Source: Pampus argenteus
Lineage: Eukaryota; Chordata; Actinopteri; Scombriformes; Stromateidae
Length of the DNA: 64,000 bases
Direction of reading: 5' to 3'
NCBI GenBank assembly: GCA_036937835.1
Contig: CM072863.1
Coordinates: forward strand, 12,326,001-12,390,000
Shown: in pieces, positions 1 to 13,800 of the stretch
How positions within the stretch are numbered: position 1 is the first letter of the stretch
How the letters are laid out: the number at the start of each line of letters is the position of its first letter
Translations under genes and position numbers: made by a program
The notes under the pieces: generated by a model
Seen by the model: the letters and a program-made list of their open reading frames with translations, nothing else
The model's database searches: none
Told to the model about the DNA's origin: nothing

Positions 1-3000
1 GCAACAAATTAAATTTCTAGGTTATTATAACAATGCAACAAAAATAACAAAAATAGTTGATAGCGTGAGAGTAGCTAATTGCGGGGGCTGCTTAATCGAG
101 AAGCTATGAGATCCACAGAAGTAAGTGCGAAGGAGGAACTAAAGCCTTATACTACTTCTCATATACTGTGTCAGGCTAATGACTCACACTCATCTACTTT
201 TTGTTTCACGATGTGTCTATGCCCCCATGTGACACAAACTTAATTAAATTGAATCGCACACACACATACACACACAGGCTTCGTCCCTTTAGAATGGAAA
301 AGATGCCTTCAGTATCAGATGTCCACATATTGCAGATCACAAGGTTAAATGATAGCATGGTATGTGCATATCCATGCATATCGCATTACAGGGCTGTAGA
401 AACAACCTCATAAATCAAAAGTTACTGCATTGCAGCTGCATGACACTCGTACTGTAGAGGTCAGAGGTGGAGAAGATGTGATAGCAGCTGGTACTGCCTG
501 TATGTTGAGCATCGCTGCATTTCTGACCCTGCTATGAAAAGTAATGCATAGCTGCTTTACCTCCTCCGTTCACTGCAGGTCCATGCAGTTCCCAGGGTAT
601 ACAGCTGGGCCGCAATATCTCCTCAGCCCTCAGCATGAAGGAAAAATCCATATCTGTCCTTCCTCCTTTTGCGTTTTCTCATTCACTCTTAACCTTCTCA
701 ATGTTGCAGCATCCGCTTACTGCACCAAGGTTCCCAGATGAGGGACGGCACACGGATTATCATGGGAATCAGTCCACGCCCCATTTATTTCCACCACCCC
801 CCCATCTACTGTACACCTCCTTATCGTCTATGGTAAAGCTTACCCCTGTACCACGGCAGATGGGCAAATGGGATATTCCTGTGCAGGCCAAAGAAACACA
901 TACAGTGCTAAGCCGGGACCTTCACCATCCAGCTGTGTAATCAGACAGCTGAAATACACTGTATTAGAAAGCTAATATCTGATAGTGACGCAGAGACATA
1001 TGTAAGGCCTGAGACAATCTTGGTGTAATCCTCTGATATCTGCAGTATTAAAGGATTGCATCCACTCCACTTGGAAGATACAGTTCAGCAGCAACAATGT
1101 GCTCACCTCCTCTAATACCAAGAGCACATTTGAACATTAAAATGAGACACCTGTGGAGTAACAGTCTGCGTTTTAACAGCCACTTTAGTATCTCACATCT
1201 AAGAAATCAAAAACAGTCCATATACTGTACTGTGCCCCCTAAGAAAACGTACTACGCAGCACTGTACAACTGCAGAAATCTGATAAATCAATCTAATGTG
1301 TGCTGAAATACTGTAAACATTGTGAGAGATATTGTTTGTTTGTGTATTTACAGTACAGGCACGCTGAGCAGTCTAATAATAATTATTGGTGTGCTCACTT
1401 TCACTGATGCACACTCATATTCTGATATTTTTTTTAACTTTTTCTGGACAGTTTAACTGCTGAAATTTCATTTGATCCCTTTTGAACATTTCTTTTGACA
1501 TTTGAACTAATTTCAATGCCTCAGCCCACAACTCCCACCGTCCATGTGCTTATACTTCAGTTGACTCTTTTCAGCTTATTGGCACTAATTTCTTTCAGGA
1601 TTTCCACTTCACCTAAAACTTTCATCTCAATTTATCATCTACATGATAACTTCTACTCTCAACACTCACATTGACACTTCAACCTTCATTTAATGCTTAA
1701 ACTTAAACTTCTCTAAGCACCACATTGTTTATTGCTGTTTCAACTTCTTTCAGAAACTGTCTTTCAACTGCAACTTGAATGTTCAGTCAGTATTCAACTA
1801 CTACATTTTTTTAGTTAATATACTGTAGCCATGGGTTCAATATGAAAAACATGACATTTTAGCATGCATACAGTTCAGTTGTTCAGCCCGTTTCTGAATG
1901 TGAGCACATTTTATCGAAACAATCAGATAGAGATCTGAACGACACAGCTTTAGGTTTGTAGCAACCCGCTCAGCCAACCACGTAACGAAGGCTTCTGTCA
2001 GCTACACAAGGAAAGACAGGAGCCATGTCTGGAGGAGAGAACCAATTAGTTCTCTCTCAGCGCCTCGTCACCTGACAGTCATCTGCAGCCTGATGGAAGA
2101 GCCTCTCCAGCCTGCTCATTCAAACCAATTAAGTTCAGGAGGTGTATTACCACATGTTCATTACCTGTCTCTCACAGTGCTCTGCTGCTCTCTGCATCAC
2201 ATCTTATTGGTCTGTTGAAAGTCATCCTTCATATCATCCTGTCTGTTCCATATCGCCTGTTTTTCTGGACTTCTTAGTGGTGCTCTGTTTCCCTTCCTCT
2301 CTCTATTTGTCTCTTTCTTTTTTCCCCCCCTCTCAGTTAGAGAAGGAAATATAGGTGGGAGCCAAAAATATTCTCCCACCAGCAAAGCTAGCGAATAGCA
2401 TCTGTTCCTGTGAATGATTATAAATCACTCTGGACATATGTTGCAGTTCAAGTAATCGTCAGCACAAAGACATGAAGAATTAAGAGTGTTCATGAACTTG
2501 TGAGAATTTGAAATATGGAAATGCTCTACATCGCCAAATAAAAACAAAACGGAGACATCAAAACATACATAAATATGCACAGACGGTGACAAAATGTTTG
2601 CTTCTCAACATTTCCTCTTTTCTGTAGCCACACAGAACAATATAACAACATACTCAGATGTTGGAGCACAAGGACTAAACTAAATGTCACAGGGAGAGAG
2701 CGTGTATGGCCTTGCTTAAACTGTCTAAACAGTTTATCCGTGTGAGACGGATGACATATCTGGAACAATCCAAATTCCCACATTCCCTCTTGCAAAACAC
2801 CCTGCAAACCATGTAACCATAAACCTCTCAGAAATGAAAATGTAATTTCATAGCACATTTTGACTAAGCACTGAGATGGTTGAAATTCCTCTCATAACTA
2901 TAGTGGTACTGTGAAGAAAACGTTTTAAGCAGCGAAAGAGAGAGAGAGATTATCCCAGTATGACAGTTTAAGGGAACAGGAGTGCACTTTCACAAGAGCT

Positions 3001-5520
3001 CATGGCGGTTTCAAGAACACTGTCCAAACGTTGGGATAGTACACAATAATACTGATATGAACAATGTGAGTAGAACCCGTTTAAATCTCTGCTGAGTGTT
3101 AACTTGTTAAAAGGTCAAAATAATAAGGCTGATAAGGAAAAATTGCATCGAAGGACAGGAGTTAATGGTCACCTGAGCTCAACAATGTACGCCAGAGCTT
3201 TTAATTGAGCCCAGATGAAGTAGCCAATGACTCCATACAGCAAAGCAGTTGGTTGAATTATAACCTCTTTTTTATTTGTCTTGTTCAACTAATAACATTA
3301 TATTATAGCCATTAGGTGTGAGCCAGAGACAGGTAGAACCTAGTTCGGCTGCTTTCTTGTCCTTCACAATAATGGATTTACACTGTGAAGATGTGCTTTG
3401 ACAATGTGTGAATCTCTCACACTTGGTAATCAAGTCAATTATATGTATAGCGCAATGTATTGGAGCCCATGTGACAGCAGATACAGTATATACATGCAGA
3501 AAATAAGAGTATGGGAATAATAAAAGAGAGACTAGTGCTGTTCATGTTACCTCTGGTGGTAATTTGCTAAAAGCAAGGTGACTGAAGCAGCCTGACCACC
3601 ACCTCAGCCTCTCTCTTTCTAGAACAGCAGTCATGTTCAACACACCTGTAAATTACTCCCACAGCCCTGCCAGCCTCCCCTTTCTGCCAGCCCTCCCCCC
3701 TGCTCTAATAACACCATAATGATGCCACTGTTAGTACAGTGCTGAGGCAATGTGCTTTATGGACTGACCTCAAAATCAATTCTGCAGCACACAGGGTCTA
3801 TTAATGGAGCCCTGTTTGCAACTCCTCTCCTCTCTCCCCTTTTCTCATAACCTCTCTGCTCATAACCTCTAATATTTATCCCCTTGCCTCACCTCTTCTT
3901 TTCTGGTTTTGCCTTAGGACCTCACTGCGGACAGTAAATTACACACAGACCAGTCCTCTAACAAAGCAGCAGACACTCTGCAGCCCTGTGGCACACATTT
4001 ACCTCATAAAGGGAAAGTAATAGAGCCTATCTCAGCCGACTCACAATAGCAATGAAAAAACGTATCTTAGTGTCAGTACCTCCTTTCGACTAGGCCTACA
4101 GGTAAACTTGACTCAGTAAAACACACAGGTAAGGCAGGTAGGTGACTTATATCCTCCCACAACAAACAAAATATACTGGTCTCAATAGAGTGTCTAGTGT
4201 AGATGGAAATAAGGAGAAATTGCAGCAGGGATGGAGCACAGGCATAGTTGGGGGTTCGGGAGCACATTCCTGGACAGACAGTGTAGACGAGTATCTTGCA
4301 GTGGTTAATTAGGAGAGTCTGTGGGAAACCCCTGAATCCCCCTCCAAAACAAACCCACACCACTTCAAGTAATGGTGGCCATGTTGAATGGGACTCATTG
4401 TTCAGAGGCCAGGACGGAAGTTTCCATCTCTTACGTGTAGGAGCGTCAGAGCTGCCATACTGACTATGAGGGCCAGTTAAAGCAGTAAAAACAGCAATCC
4501 ACACATTTTACAGATCAGAGGTCCTGGCTTGTGTTTGGAGTCAACAGCCTGAAAGCCTGCAATACAAACTGAGGGTTTAGAGTTTAAAAAGTGTAGGTGC
4601 AGGCCCTTGAAAAAGACTCATCTGCAAGCCTGCATTTACAACCTACAGTTACCCATAACATCCTTCCCGGTGTAGAAATAGGAATGCACAAACATAACAA
4701 TACATGTAGAAGCCCTGTCTCCTGGGATACTGGTGCAGTACATCTGGTTTGAGGTCAGATTTACCAGACATGTATTGCAAACATTAAACACATTACTGGA
4801 ATACATATACACAACCTGCTCAGAGGCACAGTGTGTTTGTGTGTGTGTGTATATGCCTGAGTGCACTGGGTACAGTAATTGGTGACCTGGTAAATATTTG
4901 TGTAGAACCTCCTCAGCAAGAAAAAACAGAGAGGCATATGTTCAACACTAATGCCTTCAGGCTACAGAAAAAAATAAAATAAAAATCAAATAATAACTAT
5001 ATGCTCGATGTCAGTATTTCAGGATTGATGATTTATTAACAGAAACATTAAATGTAATGTAGTATTTTGTAACAACTCATTGAAAGTTAAAGAGGCTAAA
5101 TCCCTCTTTAGCAAAACAGGGCCTTTACAAAAAATAGATTAAATCAAAACCATTATAGAAGAGTTAAGATCAGAAGATAAAGTTAGTGGTTTTGGTAGAT
5201 ATAGTAATGACTTTACTCCAGACAGGTACAAACAGACAAAGTTTTTTAACTTCAATGTGGTGATTTGCTAGCGGTATGTAATCTCATTTGTGATATCCAT
5301 GTTTTCCCTAATGATGAATTCAAACACTAAATTGATTCAGTTTAGAGTAATTGGAAACAACCTGAGCAGCGGTGCTCAGTGGAATACCACTAGAAAGATA
5401 ACAGTGAGGAGTGATGCAGTCTGAACCATCTGTTGTTGTCTGGGAGAAGCACTGTGGAGATATAGAAACATAATGTATATACAGACCACCAGAATGCGTT
5501 TGGCAGACGTGTGTTCTCAC

Positions 5521-5790
5521 TAGGGCTACAACTTTCAATTTCTGCAATTTTCTATTCATCTTCTTTTTAAATTAAATGTTCAATATACAATTATTTAAAT
5601 ATTATTCAAATTGCTTGTTTTGTCCAACTAATTTACAGTAACAGAGATTGGATCGTAAAGCTGTTTATTACATACTTACAGATGATCCACAGTTCAGCAA
5701 GGACATCACCTACGCAAACATTATTGAAGGAATCAATTAAATAATCAATTAATAATCTGTCAAAATTGTTTTAGCACTAATTCTGACTGA
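5521..5790 (+). repeat. Degraded teleost dispersed repeat (GGGCTGCAACT family)
   Basis: TAGGGCTACAACT at the left, TTCAAATTGCTTGTTTTGTCC in the middle and AATCAATTAATAATCTGTC near the right match the layout of a very common percomorph repeat that I know from memory. The remainder is heavily diverged. Confidence 0.6.
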
Positions 5791-8700
5791 GCTTTATGTG
5801 ATGACTCACACACTGTGGTGTAAATTAGTAGACATGTAACATACTTGATGGCTCGATTTACTGTGTATGTGTAGTTCTTTGGTTTCAAATATACAGTAAA
5901 TTGATGTCAAAGACTTCCACCTGTTAAAAGTCCCCTCAAAAAGTGTCCACCTGCATATAATAAACAGCAAATAATTATTTCTTACCATCAATGAATCAGT
6001 TGATTATTTTAAATCTAATTGGTACATTTTTACAATAACATGCCCATTAATCCAGAGAGAAAAATATTGAAATAGTGGATGATTAACTTTTTGTCGTATT
6101 ATTTAAAGGCTAAATTATTTGAGGAAGGGTAAAACCATCAGAGTGCAATAAAAAAGAATTTGCGGGGGCATGTGTTTAAAAGTGCACAACGTTGTCCCTA
6201 TGTTCAGGATATCTTCAGCCCTTGTACGAGACCTCCATGAACCACATGATTTGGAGAAGTGTTCTGCTTATCCTCTGCTCTGCTGGGATGTCACACTTTG
6301 GATCCTGGGGGTTGTTCTGCACTTCCTCAAAACTCATTTCCTCGACGCCTAGTCCATTCTCTTCTGGGAATGGATTTAAACTACAACCAAGGCAACAATA
6401 TGTACCAGCCGCAATAAAAAAAAGTCTCCACTGCTAAAGCAATGAGGCATTTTAATAGGATGAGTTGAGACTGTTGTGAAGGCAACCAGGCTTCCTCTCC
6501 CTCGCTGTCTGTCTCATCCTCTCTTTCTGAGAGTTAAACCGTTTGAAGTTTGGACTCAGTGGGGATTTGGATGATTTGAGGTGAAAACAAAGGGTTAGAT
6601 GTGTTAGTGGAGGCATGTGGGAGATGAGGAAGCTGGGCTCTTAAAATCTGATCGTTATCTATGCCCCCTGTTGCAAAGCGGGCACCACCAAACCGAGGCA
6701 GTGGTCTTGAAACACCCCACTTGGGAGAATTATACTAAACACTCATGTCAGAATGTATTTTTTATATCTCAGCGTAGACATACAGTAAATCCTTTTCACT
6801 GGTTGGCCCAGCTTGTCTCATTAATGGAGCATATATCCTCCTTCATATGAGATCCTGTGTCAACCTTTACTCAGGCACCTGTAGTATCAATGGACCTCAA
6901 TACCTTGGTCCTAATATCTTCTACGATGTCAGTAGCACAGCAGAATCAAGGAAATCCTCTATAGTGAGCTGCTTGATGCAAGTTTTCCCACCCTAGACCC
7001 ACAGTCTGATCCTCCCCAGATGCATGAGATGCAGATGAAACATGCAGTAGTTCTATATATCACCACGAGGAAACGATACTACACCCAATCCATAAGATAA
7101 TTATTAATTAATTATAATTTTTTACTCTGACATAAGGTGATAATAACAAAATAACGTGATACTCACGGAAGATATTCAGAGTCCTTATGCTCTCATTTCC
7201 TACAGTCCATTTCCTTTTCTAATGAAAAGAACTATAGAGTACTTTACTATATGCGAAATTATAATAAGGGGAACATGTGAAAGAAATGGGGGTGAAAAGT
7301 ACCATAAGAGGAAGCAATACCTGTGAGGAATATCCTCATTAGTCAATCCCTCTTTCTATTCCCCAGCTAATAAAAGCCACTCTCATAATGTGCTCTTAAC
7401 CCAAGCCATGACCTACACACAGGAACTACATATTAGATAGTCTTCTTCATCAAAAATCGTCTTGGAAACACTAGACTGAGGCACTGGGACTGAAATAGTT
7501 AAATGAGCTATTTGGTTTTCATGAAGCTAATTAGCATACGGAGACATATCAGTCTCACTGATAGGAATAATATCTCAGAGTCAGTGTCACACTGCAAAGC
7601 AATTTGATGCTCAGTGTCACGGTTAAAGTACTCCTCAGTTATCCTTGAATTGGCTTTCACTGACTTGCTCTGTAAAACATTTAAGTGCAGAAATGTCTGT
7701 TGGAGTTGTACACTGTCTTAGAGTTGGCATCTTTCTTGCAGCTCCCTTTTCTGGTTCTGCTCCACCTGTCTGCCTGTATACCTGCCTGCCAGCCTTTCTG
7801 TCTGCTCATTCTCTCTTAGATGGCAGTTTAAATCATGGTCTGCATGGTAATGGCACTGAAACCATCTGCCACCTGAACCGAAGGAATGCCATCACCAGCT
7901 GGCATCCAGGACAGCACTTCTGTCTTCTCTGCTAATAGACCCAAGACACCGCCGGGGTCAGCTTTCATCAGTCACCTCTGACCTTTTATGAATGCTGCAA
8001 CATGAAATCAGCGCATGGCACAATACCTGGTGAACCACAAACTTGGAAATATTTCAGAGTGCTTTCAAACAATGCACACCAGCTTCCTCTGCACTGTATG
8101 AACATGAAAATGGATATGTGCTGCCCAGCTGTCCTCGCAGCACTGTTTATGGAGTGCCACCAAATTTATGGAGTGGAAACACTTTTATGAGTCAAAGTCC
8201 ACGCAGCTTCTGCTCCCACTAACAGCTTGCATGGCTCAGTTCATTACTGAGTTTGCATTCTATTACAAAGAAAAACAAATAACTACAGAGTCATTATTTA
8301 TTTAAGGCCATTACCAAGTGCTGTAGAACAAAGGCCGCCAATGTGTCAGTGAGTACTTTGAAACCCTGTTCAACTATTAAGCGCAGATCACCTCAGCTGA
8401 AACTGAAAAAAACATAGAAGACAAAATACTTTAAACACCTAATGAAAATAGTCCTAAATGTAATGGAACTAGAATGCAAACACTCTCTGTTTGTTGGTTT
8501 CAACTTGCTTTTTGTTTATTTTGATTTGTATATGTTCTTATATTTTTTTCAGTCAATCTTGTGATCATACATTCAACATGTGTGAGTTCATTTTCTGTAT
8601 GAATCTATATTCAGTCTCATTCAATGCATTAATAATGTCACTAATTTGGAAATAGACACTATAACCATTAGTTAACCAAACTGTTAGATCACTGCCTCTG

Positions 8701-11700
8701 TCTTTGTCTCTGTCCCTGTTGTCTGCATCTTTTCCAAACATATGAGCAAATGCTCCCACCCACCGGCACCGGCATTTTCATTTAGTATTGGAACTCCAGG
8801 AGTTCCCTCTTTGCCATGATTAGTTCTTTTACTGGAGGAAGTCTAGTGAGGAAGAGGAAGAGAGTGGGAGAAACGTTAGGGGAGTGAGGGGCTGCCTCTC
8901 CCTAGCTATTGTTTGGACACAGTTCCTCTCACGCTGCATTGACCACAGACAGGGCGTGGCTGAGGGAGGCCAGGCAGGGAATATGAGGAGGGGGTGCTGG
9001 GGAGTGAGGTATTTGGGTGGTGGTGGATACAAGAGGAAGGTTAGAGCTCATTGCATACTTTCTCTGCATATGGACAGCGAACAGGAAGGCGGGTGGTCCC
9101 TAGAGGATGTTAGAAAGAGAGAAAGGGTTGGAGTGGGTGGGATTTTGCCCCTGTAGTTTGGCGCTCCATTCCCAGCCCTGCTCATGTGCACAATGAAGTA
9201 ATGAGAGACCGAGGGCCTCTGACAAACTCAGGCCAGATGGGAAGAGGATTCTTCCCCGCAATTACTCTGCAGAAGAGAGCATTACAGCGAGCTCAGCTTC
9301 TCCACTATGGAGAAGAGATTATCCTGGTTAGGAGAATTCTTAATCAACACTGTTTTATTACAAGTTGTACAATTTGAAGGACTTTTTTAAGGTTTCAGCT
9401 GTGTAATCTTCCTGTATCCCTGAATACTGTATCCTAGTATACTGTCACTACAATAGCAGCAATGAGAGGGCTGCAAATTTGGAGGAGCTGTAAGTATTTT
9501 TTTTCAATTCTCATTTGAAGGTTCACTTTTAATTAGATTTTTCAATGTTCCTTAACATACTGTAGCAACATAAAAAAATAAAGTGTTTTTGAATCCTGCG
9601 TGTAATAAAATTACTTTAATATTTCAGTGTTCAATCCCATAAAAACACTTGAGTCACCCATAGTCCACGTGCTATATGAGTCACTAACAGCTGAATTATG
9701 GTCATGTTTTAGAGACATTTATGGATTAGTATTGACTGATTTCCATGAGTCCGTGATGAGCACTTTTTCACCAACCAACTACAGGCCACTGATCTACCCA
9801 GAGCATAAATAATGTGATATCCCATAGGGTTAGCTCACATTGATTTAAGAGGGCAAAGTATTTTCATACAGCTTCTGTTGCCTGAGACAAACTGAGTAAG
9901 GTGTTTTTTCAGTCAGATGGACATTAGGTATGGCAGAAATGCAGTCGATTGGTGCTGAAGCCTCGATGTCATTTAGGAATATTAAACAAGGCATTGACAT
10001 CAATGTGATGGATTAAGAGGAAGACCCAACAATAACAGGGTGTCATCACCCCAGCAATGAATACATTACTGTCCGTGGTTTGAATTAAAGGAGGCAGGTC
10101 GTTTGTAACAGTCTGCCAAAGATCTTTCCATTGACTTTGAGTGTATTCTAAAAATGTAGATAAGACACACAAAAGCAATTTCTTGTAAAGACAATGTGCA
10201 AAATAAAAAAAATAAAAATGGCACTGAAGTTAATCCTGATTCACACGAAGACTTAAAGTTTTGGGAAGTCATTCAATCTCTAGTTTCTCACAATTGGTTC
10301 AGTAAGGACGGACTCCAAGGCCAACAGCAACAGCAGGCTGAAGTGCTGTGTTTATAGCCTTATTGGACATCTGTCAGAGATCTTATTGAAGCTCCACAGG
10401 GAGGTGAAACACTGAAAAAATTCTGACATGTTAGCACAGTATAATATATTTACAGGAAGTCAGGTCATGCATATTAAATAACCTTGTCTGTGCAGATGCT
10501 TTGATCCAGCACACGTCAGAGCCAACAAATGGGCTATCAAACAGCCTGGCCTGGAGAGGGATACACACCCAAAGAACATTTAATCTCCCTAAGCTACTGG
10601 TCGCTGATGCTGGCTCATCACATACCTAACTACCTAACCTAACCTAAGATATCTCAGACTAACCATCTTGAACTTCAAATTCTGAAAAAAAAATCATCTT
10701 TAAGCTAAGGCTCATCAGTCTTTATGCAGGTGAGGTGAGCGCTTGGCTGTGTTAGTTTGTCAGTTTAGGCTCTGAAGGAAAAGAGGTAGGGTGGAGGGTT
10801 TTCTGTGACTCTGTTCAGTTTGATCAGCCTCTCGGTCACCTGACTGCTGGCCTGGCCTCTGGGAACAGGAAGTATGACATCACTGCCCTGACATTCAGGA
10901 ATGTGGGAATGTAATGCTGCCTGTTAACACTGCTGCAATGAAAAAGGCACAGAGAGCAAGGAGGACGGATACAAAGATTCAAGAACCCACTGCAGCCGAG
11001 TTCTTTCATCCCTAAAAACCAAACACCAAGGCTGCGTTGACAAATATGCAATCTGTTTGAATGTTTGAATGTTAAACATTTGAACTGTTTAAATTTTGAG
11101 TAAATATAGAAAATTGACAGCCATAATCTTCAAGACCCATGATATACCATACTTGCTTATAACAGCACAAACCCATAGAAAAGCATATGTGAGATGTGAG
11201 ATGCATCATTCACATACTTTGGTAACAGTCTGTGTGTACCTTGAGTGTTTAAACACTGTAAGACATAATGAGATCATGACACAAAAAAAAGTGGCAGTAT
11301 CACTGAGCCCTATTCATTTCTCTTTTCTCTTCAATCCCTGCCAACTTAACTCCTACATCTTTCCTACAACTCCATACTCCCAGAATGTAACACAAGCTTT
11401 CTGTTACAAATACGTAGTCTCCGAGCGCAAACTGAGAAAAACATGCTGACATCATTATGACATAACCAGGGTTGTTTTTTTTCAGAAGACAAATGATCAT
11501 CACGTGTACAATCAGTGGACAGAGAGTGTTAATTCCTGAGGATGCACACAACCAAAGGAAAACAGGATATGCACATGTATACACTTACAGGGACTGTTCA
11601 CCCCACTGCTCACACTAATCGCTATCCCACAATGTGCACTTCACATTTATGATAATATCTGCTGATGATGCGTTGTAATAGTCTATATTCATGTTATATT

Positions 11701-11808
11701 GTTATTGGTTGCCAAAGATGTATGTTTTGAAAATATGTGAAAAAGAGTTTTACTGACCAATTACTGATAAGATAGTTCAGAAGATGTAATAGATTGCAGT
11801 CAGTGAAG

Positions 11809-11912
11809 TTACTCGCTACTTGAAGACTCTTACTCAAGTAGTTTTACTTCTACTTGAGTAAATTTTATAATAAAGTAACTATACTTTTACTTTACTCTAC
11901 CCTACTGCATTT
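11809..11912. mobile_element. Fragment of a hAT/Tol2-like MITE
   Basis: This is a short stretch of TACTCAAGTAGTTTTACTTC and TACTTGAGTAAA motifs followed by ACTTTTACTTTACTCTACCC, typical of fish hAT-derived repeats. The ends are not recognisable. Confidence 0.55.
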
Positions 11913-12988
11913 CACACAGATCAGCGGATATGAAGAATCACTTGCTATTCAACACAGGGAGCCATTTAATGGCCACTGACAGCGAGCTGCTTGGTAGGGT
12001 ATCATCTCAGTAACCCCCAGGATTGTAAACTATCCAAGTCTATTCAGAACACAGACACCCTGAGGACACAATCCTGCTACATGACTTTTTTACATTTTTT
12101 TAGCATACCAAACCTTCTGTACATGCAGGCGATAGAAAGATTCATCTGTCATGTCATCCTATATACTCTGTGGAAAGCTTGAAGTTAGTCATGACTAATT
12201 AGTTGCTCAATAAAATTAATTTGATCACAAACAGTGGTGTTTAGTGTTCAGTTCACACGTAAGGGCAACAGGCTGACAAGATCACGAGGACTTCCCCCAG
12301 CAATGAATCCAAGTGAATCCATTAATGAATCCAAGATGTGAGTGATATAAAAGTAGCTCATCAGAATCTACTAGAAGACGGTTTAATTAGACACAGGCCA
12401 CATAATCTTGTACAAGTAGAAGAAGATGATATATATATATGCAAAATATTTATAATAGTCATGGTCAAGTGATGTTAAAAAGCACAAGACATGACAGGAA
12501 GCCAGAACTTGAGATTTTAACTAATTAGTTTTAACAAATAAAGCTGCAATGAGTATTCCAGTGAAAACAAATTTAAAGCTCATTCCTCATTCATCACTTC
12601 TTTTTCCCAGCTAAGTGACAGCGCCATGGTGTCGCCAGCTCCCGTCAGAGAGATTGGCATACAGTTCCTGGGCCTTAAGCACAGTTTAAGACTCCTTGCC
12701 AGACATGGGAAGAGCGCAGAGAAGGAGCCAGAGCTGGAAGGAGCGCAACCCCAGAGGAGCTCAGCTGCAGCCTGGGAAACCAAAACTGAACCGACTCTGG
12801 CACACGCTCTCTAACCCCAACCCCTCCCTCCTAATGACAACACTTCTTGCCTGTCTCTTGTTCTCTTTTCCACTGTCATTAGTGTTTAGCTTGGGGAAAA
12901 AAGTCAGAGGAATGACATTAGTCACATTCCCCGGTTTCCCACTGCTCATTTCAAAACATGTTCTCACTCTCACATACAGAGAGGCAAG

Positions 12989-12989
<1 letters not shown>

Positions 12990-13025
<36 letters not shown>
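12990..13025. repeat. (CA)18 microsatellite beside a kazn splice donor
   Basis: This is a perfect CA repeat on the plus strand, which reads (TG)18 on the kazn sense strand. It begins 16 nt into the intron after the donor at 13040. Confidence 0.98.
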
Positions 13026-13027
<2 letters not shown>

Positions 13028-13040
13028 CTGTGACACTCAC

Positions 13041-13248
13041 CCCGGTAGTGGAGGCTGTCATCGTGGTGGTTGTGCTGGTGGTGGTTCTCCAAGGCAGGGG
13101 GGCTGCTGGCGCCCAGCTCTGCCAGCCTGCGGCTAGTGGCAGAGAGCTCGGAGCGGAGGTTGGTCACTTCCTGACTGGCGGACTGGATGGCCCCATCAAT
13201 CCTCTGTGCCAACTGTTTGTTGTCTTCCATCATTTTAAGGATTTTCCC
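13041..13248 (-). CDS. kazn: kazn exon containing the classical kazrin start (MMEDNKQLA)
   Basis: The minus-strand sequence encodes MMEDNKQLAQRIDGAI, QEVTNLRSELSATSRRLAEL and a His/Ser-rich tail, ending CGGG|GTGAGT. The first 40 residues are nearly identical to the amino end of human kazrin isoform E as I remember it. They begin a coiled coil. The exon continues upstream of the double Met with GKILK to a TCCTCAG acceptor at 13249 and is open throughout, so here it can serve as an internal exon of a longer protein. It can equally be the first coding exon (ATG at 13233) if transcription starts just upstream. Length is 208 bp, phase 0 to phase 1. The downstream exon (expected to encode REEVSRLQEEV-type coiled coil) is not in the window. 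Teleosts may have kazna and kaznb; which one this is remains open. Confidence 0.93.
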
Positions 13249-13800
13249 CTGAGGACATAATCCACATAGAGCAGCATGGTGTCAAGTGCAGCATTGAGGT
13301 AGGGGGATGAAGATGAGACCTTTTCTTCCTCCTCTCCTCCACTTATTCCCTGTTCTTCTGCTCCACCGCCACCTGTGCTTCTTCTCTCACAGTTTACTTC
13401 AAACAAAAAAAAACAAGAAAAAAGAAAAAAAAACAATAACGTTCCCTCTTCTGCTCTCCGCTGAGCAGCGCAGAGATGATGTCTACCTGTTACTGCATAA
13501 AGAAAATAATGCCTGTGTGGCCAAGCACTACACAGTCAGAGAAAGCGTGTGTGTTTGTGGGAAGGGGTGGGGTGGGGGGCAAAGGAGAAGGAGACAGTGA
13601 GCGCGGGAGAAAGAGAGGAAGAGCGAATGTAAAGAGTGCAGAGAGAGAAAAAAGAGAAGAGGAGAAAAAGAGATGCAGCCCAGCAGGCGGAGGGGAAAGT
13701 GAGTGCTCCCGCCGAGGAGAATGTGCTGTGAGCAGCTGCTCTCAGAGAGGACCCAGCGCACACTGAGATGACATGCAGCCTTTTAAATGGACTGTACCAT
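13249..13800 (-). promoter_or_regulatory. Possible internal promoter and 5' leader for short kazrin
   Basis: Immediately upstream of the MMEDNK exon the minus strand is strikingly pyrimidine-rich (13320-13700), with C-rich runs, scattered CpGs (for example 13602-13606, 13708-13713) and a TATA-like TTTAAAAGG at 13787-13779. Human isoform E starts translation at this exon, so a nearby start site is expected. No in-frame continuation is needed for that isoform. The region could also just be intron; there is no direct evidence of a transcription start. Confidence 0.3.

Larger units (their letters stand above)
1..13040 (-). other. kazn intron (incomplete at left edge)
   Basis: This is everything left of the GTGAGT donor at 13040. 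I searched both strands for further kazrin coiled-coil or SAM exons and saw none. It holds (TG)18 on the sense strand near the donor, two dispersed-repeat fragments (5521-5790, 11809-11912), a G-poor degenerate stretch (1430-1830), and otherwise unremarkable AT-rich sequence. ORFs up to 143 codons occur but resemble nothing known to me. Confidence 0.7.

Noticed and set aside
4073..4504. Minus-strand open frame of 143 codons
   Set aside because: No recognisable domain, no splice-site logic, unusual composition (Trp/Pro/Ser scattered); most likely chance or an unrecognised repeat.
8829..9156. GC-richer block with overlapping open frames, considered as an exon or promoter
   Set aside because: No kazrin similarity and no convincing splice pair; left as intron.
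12696..13260. Plus-strand open frames across the kazn exon
   Set aside because: Antisense shadows of the minus-strand coding exon and the CA repeat.
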